From assembly GCA_015478945.1 (NCBI GenBank), contig JABUQX010028395.1, positions 1-11,767 of the forward strand: 11,767 nt of DNA. Reading direction: 5' to 3'. Below, piece after piece: positions 1 to 7,864 of this stretch (its first letter is position 1; each line of letters opens with the position of its first letter). The notes beneath the pieces are model-generated. The model worked only from the letters and a program-made list of their open reading frames with translations. It made no database searches and was not told the DNA's origin. Source of the DNA: Trachelipus rathkii. Its lineage: Eukaryota > Arthropoda > Malacostraca > Isopoda > Trachelipodidae. Both the position numbers and the translations under genes were made by a program.

Positions 1-290
1 CAAAGATAATTCAAATTGGCAATATGTGAAAGAGGAGATGAGGCTCTCCGTAAAAACATAGAGATGCTGCCTACAAAAGAGAATCCTTTCGTGTGGTGGC
101 ATGAAATGGGCCAAGGTTTCCAAGCATTATCAGTGCTTGCAAGCAAATATTTATCAGCCCCTCACTCGTCAGTGAGAGTGAGTGTATTTTTAGGTAGGTG
201 GGAATGAACACCTCAAAAAGGAACAGGCTCTCGCCAGATACTAATGGAAGCTTAATGCTTTTACATCATAATTTGAGAGAATTTTTGAAT
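1..290 (+). pseudogene. Decayed C-terminal end of a hAT transposase (dimerisation domain)
   Basis: The plus-strand frame through position 16 reads a hAT C-terminal signature: NPFVWWHEMG, then LASKYLSAPHSSV. Family members continue with an S-E-R-x-F-S motif. Here the frame shifts at about 174, consistent with loss of one base: SECIF reads on in the next frame, from 177, followed by a TAG stop at 195-197. The same shifted frame then gives SKRNRLSPDTNG and HHNLREF, which match the KRNRLSPD and L-F-L-x-x-N-L block that ends hAT transposases. The domain is therefore recognisable but carries a frameshift and a stop. The N-terminal part would lie left of the window. The start is unknown because the frame is already open near the edge. 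It differs in sequence from the intact transposase on the right, so it is a different hAT family. Confidence 0.75.
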
Positions 291-632
291 TTTTATATGG
301 AATTATATCTATCTATCTTAAAGGAGTATACATTATTATGTCATGTTTGAATTTTTTTGGTATAGCTGTCAACACTACTCACGGCAGAGCCCTATTCGAC
401 GGGGTGTTGCACGCCTAACCACAAACTAACGTGCAATTACGTGATGAGCGACGGCTTTGAAGTGAGGGGAGACAAATTAGCAGAAACACAGAAGATGGAA
501 GAGAATCTCACAGAAACAGAGGTGGCAGAAAGAAGGAAGCACCGCAGCGAATCCAGCCTGAGTTACCGAGATAACACAAACCATACATATTATAATCTCT
601 GGCACAACTAGGCGCGCCGTGAAAGGTGGTGG

Positions 633-1937
633 TTAGGTTGGGAAAATAGTTTTTTTCAATAATGTTTTTTTCAAGAAAAAAACATGTTTTTTTTCTATGT
701 TTTTTCGTTTTTCAGTTTTTCTATTAAATGTATTTTTAAAAAGATATAAAGAAATTAATATGGATATTTCAATTGAGTATTTTTTTATTTTCAAATATAA
801 GGATACTTGAAATTAAACAAATATTCCATTATGATTTATAAAAACAGTAGGTAGAACTACCTTTTCTCTCATATTTCTTATCAATTGTTTTCATACAATT
901 TACAGTAGGTCTGTAGCCTTCCAGACTGCAGTTTGTAGGCTTCTACTTACTAATAACTATGTATTTTGCATTTGTATCATATATCATATTTATAATTTAC
1001 TTCTTAAATATTAATGTATATTTATGTAGAATGAGTCTGAATGACAAAACTACTCAAAAGAGACTTAAAGGATGCAAATGAAATAATAAAAATATTTGAA
1101 AGTAAAAATAAACAATATTGTAAATGAGGAGGATGAGTGAATTACTAAAATTAAATATTAATTTGAACTATCAACTTTGATCACTAATCACTAACCCCAC
1201 TCCCCATATTCCAGTCACTACTGAGTACTAATTACTGTGCTGTGACTACTGTGTCAAGCTCATTATCACTAGCATCAGCGTGATCAGCCACATTTAACTT
1301 TGATATGACTGATAAGTCGGATATCTCAGTCGTATGAAGTATCGGGTGAGAATGACAGTGGTGAAGGAAGAAGCAGTAATAGCACCTTAAGCCTAGCTTG
1401 CCTTACCATACTCATCTTCCAGCTAAGGCAAATTTTCAGAATTTCCTAGTTCAGGATTATGAGCAATAAATATTTTTGCAACGTCCACACAACAAAAGTT
1501 ATATTTCATGCGAGGCCTTCTGCAACCTTTTATTTCCAAAGAACAGTCACACCCACTTTTAATGTGGTGTTTCTAAATCCTGAATAAATAATTAAGATAT
1601 AACAGCATTGAAAGTTGAAACAGAGTAGAAAACATTAATGAAGCCACAAACAAAATATATGAAAATCAAAATTCAGAATATATATAAAATAAAAATATGG
1701 AAAGCCCATAAAAATTTTGAACACAAACTCAGGGGCTTCCACCTTGTAGGAAATTGGAACCAAAATGTTCAAATTAGAGCATATTTGCTGTAATTTATAA
1801 TATTAGTTGTTCAAATGATGTAAATTCCACAACCACTGGAAACTAAAAAACAAATTTTTACTGTTTTTAGGTTGTGTTTTTTTCATGAAACCGTTTTTTT
1901 CGGAAAACGAGCTTGTTATTTTCCTTTCCCAACCCAA
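633..1937. mobile_element. Non-autonomous or decayed hAT-like element inserted in the LINE
   Basis: The left end TTAGGTTGGG (633-642) and right end CCCAACCCAA (1928-1937) form a 10-bp terminal inverted repeat with 9 of 10 matches. GTGGTGG lies directly outside both ends (626-632 and 1938-1944) and is a good target-site duplication. It is 7 bp, where hAT usually gives 8, so one flank base may have mutated. Both ends carry runs of the form GTTTTTTTC or its complement, a subterminal pattern typical of some hAT families. The boundaries gain support from the host LINE: removing the element and one flank copy joins LINE reading frames on both sides (THLPP continuing into PFTARLVVP on the minus strand). 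The interior is AT-rich. It has no intact gene and at most a relic finger at 1426-1572. Confidence 0.7.
1426..1572 (-). pseudogene. Possible zinc-finger relic of a hAT transposase
   Basis: This 49-codon open stretch on the minus strand lies between two stops. It reads HIKSGCDCSLEIKG, then PRMKYNFCC and IFIAHNPELGN. The spacing of the C-x-C pair and the RMKYNF segment resembles the N-terminal finger of some hAT transposases, where a C-x2-C pair is followed by a histidine-bearing helix. Here the second cysteine spacing is wrong and the histidines are missing, so it would be non-functional. A following Asp/Ser-rich stretch in another frame (ADASDNELDTV, near 1250) would fit a linker. The match is short, and it could be chance reading of AT-rich DNA. 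Confidence 0.3.
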
Positions 1938-4140
1938 GTGGTGGCAAGTGAGTGATAAGTTCCCTCTAACACCTGTCGCGGCGGTATCTATAGAAAAGAT
2001 AAAGCACCAACACGCGCCACGATAGAGGGTCAAGGCGGTGCATGAACAGCGAAATCTTTGCCTTTAACTTGAGCCTATCCAAAGCCGGTGAAACTTATAT
2101 TCCCAGATACTGGTCAGAGAAAATTGCATACAAGGGTGGATGAGGCCCCTGTATCTGGAGGAACCGAGAAGAGGAAAAAAAGTCTCTGTAGTCTAAACAG
2201 AACTCCTGTTTCTTTGAGGCCATAAACCATCGATGTGAGGTTTCCAAGACACTTTTTTGTTTATATTGTTAAGGCCAAGGAGGTTATTTATAGCAGGTTA
2301 ACAGGAGACAGAGAACCGTCGGTGGAGTTAGGAAATTTAGAAGAAGTTTGTAGAGAGGGAAATTTGTAGAAGTGGTTTTAAGGAATTGAATTTATATGAT
2401 TGGTATCGTCCCAAACCTGATATTCTAGTCAAGATCAAAGGAGAATAGAACTGGAAAGGTTAAGACGAGAGGCACTTAGAAGTAAAAGAGTGATCAGAAT
2501 TGAAATGAGTGGATAGAGTTTGATGTACAGGTGAGAAGAGATCATTAATGAAAGTAGGAATGTTAGTACACCATAATCATTGTCAAATGTTTCCATATAT
2601 GATTGAAAGAAAACTAACATAAATAAGCAAAGAGAAGGAGGAAACCCAAAGGGAGGAGAGAGAGCTTGAGAGCAGTGACATAAGGCTACACCAGTATCAA
2701 ATGTTATGATATATCTAGCTAAACCATGCAAGTCCCCTGTAGTTTCTAGGGTGAAACCATAAACCAGCAAGATGGGAAAGCATATCGCTAGTAGACCCGC
2801 GAGCGCCAGCTATTGGCCATCGGAGTCAGCTGTTAGAGTCCAAATGATCTAAGAAATGAGAGTTGAAAAGGGGTTCAAAGATCTTAGATAGAAGTGAGGT
2901 TCATAGGGCGATAGTTAGAAGGGATCAGAGCAGCTTCCTTTTTTCGGAATCGGCTGAATATGTGCATGCTTCCAACACTGAGGAGTGTATAGTATTAAGA
3001 CAGAGAGTATAGTTTGAACGAGGGGCGAGGATAGCAAGGAAACACATTCTCTCAAAATTGGGAGGAAAGCTTATCCGGGGACACCAACCTTCCTAACGTT
3101 CATAGATTTCAGAGCCCATGCACCCGATGAAATGCAATCACAGGCGTGGCATAGAACATCTGAGAGGAAAAGGAGGACCAAGAGGAATGCCAGAATCGTC
3201 AAGGGTTGAGTTAGAGGAAATAGGAGTCCAAAGATTGGCCTTTTCAGTTGGATAGTTAGCAACAGAACCATCAGATCGAACAAGAGAGGAGGAAAGGCAG
3301 ATTTACAGAAGCAGAAGTTGCTAAGAGGCCAGAAAGGTGTCAGTAGGAGAACCAAGGAGGTTAGCGCACTTTCGTTGATGAGCCCGCTTGCTCGTCGAAG
3401 AGCGCAACGAAATCTCTAGCTTGAATGAAAATTAGCAAGAGGGTTAGGAGAGAGAATTTTTCCACCCGATACGCACTGTCTTCAGCCTGAATGGCCAGAG
3501 AACAAGCACGACCGAACCATGGATAATGAGGGAGAGAAAGATTTAGTTGAAGTGGAATGAACCTGCTCATCCCATCAACGATTACAGCTCCTGGAGAAAA
3601 TTTACTTTCTTACCTATCGAATCGAGTACATTTGCAATGCAGTCAATCCACTATAGTTAGCGAGAAGCAACGTATAGTCTCTAATCAGCCCCATCAAAGT
3701 GCCAGAAAAACCGCATAGGGCAGGATGGAGCTGTTGAGAGAAATTATTAAATTAAGAGGATATAGCTGTGGCTCAAATTTAACAATAGGAGAGCGAAGGT
3801 ATTTACAGAGAGAGATCAGTGAAACATAGGTCAAGTGTGTTCAAGAATTGGCTGGGACAATCCGGAATGGTGTGTGGGTCTTTAATTAGTTGCTCCCAGT
3901 CATGAGAATACTGAATGATTCAGCCTCTTCCCCACCTAAATCAGTATGAGAGGACCCCAACCACAACAGTGTTGTGTACATTAAAACAGTCAACACAGGA
4001 CCTCAGTATTGGATGAGAAGATATGACAGTCTCGTGAGAAGTAATAAGATATTCAAAGTGAAAATCTGTTCAGTTAGGAGAACAGTAGCAGAAGGTCAAG
4101 ATGTTAGTAGTAGAAGGAAGAAAGATTTGGAGCCATAGAT

Positions 4141-4527
4141 ATATTAATTAATGAATTTATTTTTAATTTTTTAGCTTTTTAAGCTGATTAATTGAGGTCT
4201 CTATTATTTTTATTCTTAGTATTGTAGCTAGTTATAGAATCTTCTTGTAAATTTTAATCATGCTAAATCATAAAAGCTAGTAGCTAAACATTGTTTTAAT
4301 ACTACGAAATACAATATTTTTTGAATAAACACAAACTTAAAAAAAGTTATTAATTATTATATTTCATTTATTATTCCTTAAAGATACTATTTTAATTTAT
4401 AAAATAAATATACTTGGGACAAACTAAAGTTATGAAATAAATTGGCATTGGTTGTACAGGGAATCCTAGTTGCCTAGCAAGCAGTACACAAATGTTCTAT
4501 CTTATTACTAGGATTATTATATTAAAA
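4141..4527. other. AT-rich spacer, no gene seen
   Basis: No open frame or RNA gene could be supported on either strand. The stretch lies between the 5' end of the minus-strand LINE and the subterminal repeats of a hAT end. If that hAT is the same element as the 1-290 relic, this would be its 3' non-coding part. That link is inference only. Confidence 0.5.
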
Positions 4528-4606
4528 GTATCGGGTATCGTATCGGCATTTAAAAAAATAGAGTATCGGTATCGGTATCAGCCTCTTTCTGGTATCGGTA
4601 CATCCC

Positions 4607-4608
<2 letters not shown>
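4528..4608. mobile_element. Right terminus of a hAT element with GTATCGG subterminal repeats
   Basis: GTATCGG occurs five times in 71 bp (4528, 4540, 4563, 4569 and 4592), and the block ends in GGTACATCCCTA at 4608. Read from outside, the end is TAGGGATGTACCGATACC, a typical hAT terminal inverted repeat. Clustered short repeats just inside the end are the usual transposase-binding arrangement. Directly outside lies an (ATT)n tract, so an 8-bp target duplication would be ATTATTAT and cannot be told from the repeat. The matching left end is not in the window. It may belong to the same element as the 1-290 relic, split by the LINE at 352-4140. Confidence 0.65.

Positions 4609-4647
<39 letters not shown>
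4608..4647. repeat. (ATT)n microsatellite, likely 3' tail of the adjacent LINE
   Basis: This is a perfect ATT repeat of about 40 bp. Read on the minus strand, it follows the 3' untranslated region of the LINE fragment to its right as (TAA)n. That is a common kind of 3' tail for RTE- and CR1-like elements. The poly-leucine reading in the plus strand comes only from this repeat. Confidence 0.8.
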
Positions 4648-4648
<1 letters not shown>

Positions 4649-5810
4649 TACTATCTACCTCCTTCCCCCAGATTGGGGGTGAGGTGTGTAGCATATACAT
4701 AACGCAAGTCTTAAAGAAAGCCCCCCCCCCAGCGTCCATTTTATACCCTTAAGTGAGAACTCATCGCAGTCTGAAAAATCCATACTAGGGTTTTACAAGG
4801 CTGCAACGGACCATCACTGCAGTATCTAGTCAATGTGGGGCTCATCTCCTGGGAAAAGCTCACAACCATACTCCCTCACAAAACCTCACCATTAACTCCT
4901 ATTATGCATCTTTCTTCTCGACTCAGCCAAACTCTCATTCCTCTCCTTCAAGGTATTAATTTACTGACAATCCACTTTTTCTTCATCTCCCAGCACAATC
5001 ACCACTATATATCAGCTTAACAAACTGACTATCATCCATCCTTTCCATATGACCAAGCCATCTCAATGCATTCTCATTTACGCCTTTCTTCACACCACAC
5101 AACTTCCTAATGCATTTATTCCTTATTTTATCAATTCCTCTAACACCATGCTAAAATTATCCATCTGGACACATTGTACCTTAGATCTATAACTCTTACT
5201 CCATACCATATTTTCACTACTATACATTAATATGGGTTACATAGCTCATGCAAAACCCTACCATACTCAAGACTTAGTCCCTATTCATCCACCAAGGTTT
5301 TTATTGCACCAGCCACCTTCAGACCATTCACAACTTTCCTACTACTCTCTCATCATCTGTTCCCATTTCATCCAACATATATCCTAAATATTTAAACTCA
5401 GCTCAGAAACTTGTTCCAGTTGCTCACCATCTAACATGACTTCACACAGCGAACTCTCCTCATTCACTACCACAACCTTACTCTTTCTACATTTGCTTTC
5501 AAGTCTCTCCTTTACCACACCGTACCAAAACCCTCTACTAATCCTCTCAAACTCTCTTCAGATTTGCCAAACAAAACCAAATCATTTGCATACACTGCAT
5601 ACAATAAGCAGGGCACCCTCCACTTTCTTTCATTCTCCATCACTCTAAGCACCTTTCCACCAACCCCTACCTCAGTTAACTAGATTCATAACCCAATCCA
5701 TATACAAATTAAATAACTAAGGAGAGACAACACATCCCTGCCTCACTCCGCTATTAATATTAAACCAATCACTTTCAACTCTATTTATTCTTACACACGC
5801 TTCACTATCG

Positions 5811-5812
<2 letters not shown>
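4648..5812 (-). pseudogene. RTE-like LINE fragment: degenerate reverse transcriptase and 3' UTR
   Basis: The minus-strand frames read in order: DSEACVRINRVESDWF, then GVRQGCVVSP, followed by a stop where a Trp is expected and LFNLYMD (5680-5810). The catalytic box follows as YAND at 5592-5581, next to an extra TATGCA-like repeat. Further on come LVLFGKSEESL, VQMDN, WLGHMERMDD and GFVREYGCELFPGDE (about 4810-4860). These are the middle and C-terminal reverse transcriptase segments of one LINE family, the same as the fragment at 8709-9148. Stops, shifts and the D-to-N change at the catalytic pair make it inactive. The endonuclease and the N-terminal RT are missing, because the copy stops at the (AT)n block. 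A run of ten C's at 4721-4730 lies in the 3' UTR. Assignment to the RTE-like group is tentative. Confidence 0.75.

Positions 5813-5871
<59 letters not shown>
5813..5871. repeat. (AT)n microsatellite
   Basis: About 29 uninterrupted AT units. They sit exactly where the LINE frame would read the Tyr codon (TAT) of its Y-D-x-S-E-A-C-V motif, so the repeat may have grown from that codon or from the truncation point. The alternating Ile-Tyr protein seen here is an artefact. Confidence 0.95.
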
Positions 5872-5874
<3 letters not shown>

Positions 5875-6167
5875 TATTTATATGTGAGGGAAATAGTGCT
5901 TCTAAAGAAACAAGATTACATCCAGTGGGCATATATTTAGTGTTACAGTACATCCCAAGGCACTCCAGTGCCCAATGGCTAGCCCCTCTTGTGCTTGTAT
6001 CCACATTCTTCTTACCATGGAGCAAGCTCTCCTTTACCACACACCATAAAACACTATTACAGACACTATAAATTAAAAAAAATAAATGGCAACTACATGA
6101 TAATCTTTTAGTTGATGGCCTCTGGTATTGGGGTTGGTACCATCACAGAATTCAGGTCTGTTCTGGT
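5872..6167. other. Spacer without recognised feature
   Basis: Neither strand gives a recognisable protein or RNA. A 16-bp copy of CTCTCCTTTACCACAC (6027-6042) also occurs in the LINE fragment at 5505-5520. That could mean a scrap of the same LINE lies here, but nothing else supports it. Confidence 0.4.
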
Positions 6168-7150
6168 GCACCATTTTCTTTCTTCATAAATTTCTGCAAC
6201 CTTTGTGATTTTAAATCTAATTTCAATTTTGTTGAACATCGCCTCTCCTCCTCTAATCCTCATCCCTTATTCTTAACCAAAATGCAGGTGTCTGAGCATT
6301 CTGACGGCAAACCCGACTCTCTTGACTCTTACTATCTCTATCCTCAATTTTCAGCCAAAGGCAGTTCTTGTACCTATGCGCTTGATGATGTTTGTTCTTC
6401 GACCAAGCTATCCATGTCAATCTACTATTAAATTCATCTGTTCTTTATATCTGTCTCCTACTTCAACTGGCTATCCTAAACTCTTTGACTAGTTAAACTA
6501 CAAATTTGAACACATTCACTGGTGAACTTGCCTACCATTTTTCTATCAAAAATGACCTTGAGAAGTTTGTGCAGTTCCCTACTCGCATCCCACATCCTCT
6601 GATCACCTTGTTATCTTTGTTTCCTGTCCTATCTCTTCAAGTTTTCTGCAGGAAAGACCCTGCCTACAGTGAGGAAACGTTTTTGACACTTTCGTATCAC
6701 TAACTGGTCAGAATTGCAGCCATACTTCTTTGATTTCCCATGGAATAACTACCGCTTCGGTGGTAGGGGACCTTTGAAGTGTGGCAAGCACATTACTGAC
6801 ATGATCCTCTCTGCCACAAAGGCATACATTCTATATTCTTTCCTTTCAACTAAACCTAACAAACCGTAATTAAATTCTGCTTGTTCTCATGCTAATCGGC
6901 ACATGAATGCCATATTTAGGAATTACTGTCATCGTCAAACTCCAGAACCTCATGCGACATATTTCCTCCTGGAATCATGCATTGTCCATTCTCTCTGAAA
7001 CTAAAAACTTTTGCTCCGCAGAAAATGCAATAATCACATTAGTTCCTATTCTTCACATTCTTTTTGGCATTTTGATTTTTTTTTTTTTAACTAAACTTCT
7101 TCCACTCTCTCTTCTTTAGTATCTTACAACAGAACAACTGCCATTTTACC
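6168..7150 (+). pseudogene. Degenerate Jockey-like LINE fragment (endonuclease region and linker)
   Basis: The plus-strand frames give an AP-endonuclease-type start: FINFCNLCDFKSNF near 6181, HRLSSSNPHPLFLTKMQ, SYYLYPQF, FICSLYLSPTSTGYPKLFD. They continue with AYHFSIKNDLEKFVQFPTRI (near 6525-6590), SDHLVIFVSCPISS, YFFDFPWNNYRF (near 6725), NSACSHANRHMN, SSWNHALSILSE and TSSTLSSLVSYNRTTA (near 7095-7140). Two pieces expected in the family are missing. One is the segment with the GDFN active-site motif, between KFEHIH and the GELA stretch near 6500-6520. The other is the segment between PTRIP and SDH near 6590. Frameshifts and stops are also present. It is the same family as the minus-strand LINE at 352-4140 but in the opposite orientation. 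No reverse transcriptase follows. Confidence 0.75.
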
Positions 7151-7417
7151 TTTTCACTATTATTATTATAACAAAAATCACGCTCCCTCATGACTCTAGC
7201 AAAGAAGGTTTGCCCATCTGGATTTGAAACCATGTCCACAGTGGCTTAAATTTCAAAATGTGATGAACCAAAAGCAGAGCTTGCTATCAAGCCTAGATAA
7301 TCTTCACACTCTAATCCACTCAGTTAAGAAATACATGTAACTCAATTTTCCCTGACCAAGAACTGCTTCGGTAGGTAATGAACCACAAAGTTCATAGGAT
7401 AGAGGTTCAATGGCTAC

Positions 7418-7418
<1 letters not shown>
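7151..7418. other. Spacer; possible remnant of a tRNA-derived SINE, otherwise nothing seen
   Basis: GGTTTCAAATCC, on the minus strand near 7220-7231, resembles a pol III B box (GGTTCGAATCC). TAGCAAGCTCTG lies some 55 bp upstream of it and loosely recalls an A box. The stretch ends in a (TAA)n tract, which could be a SINE tail only on the plus strand, the wrong orientation for these boxes. This is weak. Confidence 0.2.
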
Positions 7419-7449
<31 letters not shown>

Positions 7450-7550
7450 TATAATATATAATATATATATATATATATAATATATATATAATATATATAT
7501 ATTATATAATATATTATATAGATATATAAATATATTAATATTTAGTATCT
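7419..7550. repeat. (TAA)n followed by (TA)n-rich low-complexity block
   Basis: About ten TAA units are followed by imperfect TA/TAA runs up to about 7550. It ends about 25 bp before the left terminus of the intact hAT element. Confidence 0.9.
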
Positions 7551-7567
7551 TAATAAAAATAAATACC

Positions 7568-7575
7568 AAATATTC
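7568..7575. repeat. Candidate 8-bp target site of the hAT element
   Basis: AAATATTC lies directly outside the CAGAGCTGGG terminus. hAT elements duplicate 8 bp on insertion, so this octamer is the predicted left copy. The right copy is beyond the window, so the duplication is not confirmed. Confidence 0.4.
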
Positions 7576-7593
7576 CAGAGCTGGGCGCGGCTA
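7576..7593. repeat. Left terminal inverted repeat of the hAT element (partner not in window)
   Basis: CAGAGCTGGGCGCGGCTA begins abruptly after AT-rich flanking DNA and is GC-rich. The start matches the CA(G)-rich termini of hAT elements. Its length is uncertain, because the opposite end is not available for alignment. Confidence 0.6.
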
Positions 7594-7614
7594 TAATTTT
7601 TCGAGGTCCGTCAT

Positions 7615-7711
7615 CGGCTATTCGGCTTTGCCACCTAACTAGTGCGTCGTCGGCTATCCGACTGCATTTTTGAAAACCTCAGTGCGGCATTAACTATGCG
7701 GCTATTCGGCT
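7615..7711. repeat. Subterminal repeat cluster CGGCTATYCGRCT (three copies)
   Basis: CGGCTATTCGGCT occurs at 7615-7627 and 7699-7711, and CGGCTATCCGACT at 7651-7663. They lie 39-136 bp inside the terminus, between the end and the transposase 3' UTR. Short repeats in this position bind the transposase in studied hAT elements, usually through its N-terminal zinc finger. The encoded BED finger is the natural candidate here; that pairing is inferred. Confidence 0.7.
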
Positions 7712-7808
7712 ATCCTACGGCGATACCGTTAAATTACAAAGTAAACTTTTGCGCGATAACGAAAGCATGCCTTTACATTTTAAACCTTTTATAAGATAGT
7801 AAAACAGA

Positions 7809-7827
7809 TTTATTTAATTTTTTTATT
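7809..7827 (-). promoter_or_regulatory. Two AATAAA polyadenylation signals of the transposase gene
   Basis: TTTATT at 7822-7827 and 7809-7814 reads AATAAA on the minus strand, about 40 and 55 bases after the stop codon. The motif is common in AT-rich DNA, but the position is right. Confidence 0.5.
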
Positions 7828-7864
7828 AAATGTTAACTACATAAATAGTTAAATACTTTCATAG

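Larger units (their letters stand above)
352..4140 (-). mobile_element. 5'-truncated Jockey-like LINE, degenerate, interrupted by a hAT-like element
   Basis: Read on the minus strand, this stretch holds collinear remains of one non-LTR retrotransposon across several frames. From 5' to 3' they are: the end of an AP-type endonuclease region (DWEQLIKDPHTIPD near 3860-3900, then NTLDLCFTDL); a linker (FFWHFDGADS near 3700; PWFGRACSLAIQ near 3480-3530); the start of the reverse transcriptase (PIPKKGSCSDPSNYRP near 2906-2953); further RT pieces such as FGFPPSLCLF; and the C-terminal region (WKPHIDGLW, GLIHPCMQF, and SLPSSVFL near 445-470). Seven T's at 352-358, read as a poly(A) tail on the minus strand, mark the probable 3' end. 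Many stops and shifts show it is dead. The 5' limit near 4140 is approximate. The 633-1937 block is a later insertion. The clade name is a judgement by resemblance. Confidence 0.8.

Noticed and set aside
633..642. TTAGG as an arthropod telomere repeat
   Set aside because: It is a single unit only. It is part of a terminal inverted repeat.
1803..2033. Minus-strand 76-codon ORF
   Set aside because: It crosses the border between the LINE and the inserted hAT-like element, so it is a composite of two transposons.
4492..4752. Plus-strand ORF with a long leucine run
   Set aside because: The leucines come from the (ATT)n microsatellite, and the rest spans a hAT terminus and a LINE 3' UTR.
5717..6040. 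Minus-strand ORF with alternating Ile-Tyr
   Set aside because: It is an (AT)n read-through. Only its last third is real LINE homology, and that belongs to a pseudogene.
5505..6042. 16-bp direct repeat CTCTCCTTTACCACAC as a target-site duplication
   Set aside because: The copies lie inside and outside a LINE fragment, not at its ends, and the sequence is simple pyrimidine-rich DNA.
7076..7088. T13 run as a minus-strand retroposon poly(A) tail
   Set aside because: Plus-strand LINE homology continues on both sides of it (SFWHF before, TSSTLSS after), so it is internal expansion and not a tail.
4608..7550. CRISPR-like or other array from the regular repeats
   Set aside because: The repeats are plain microsatellites without spacers, and the genome is eukaryotic.
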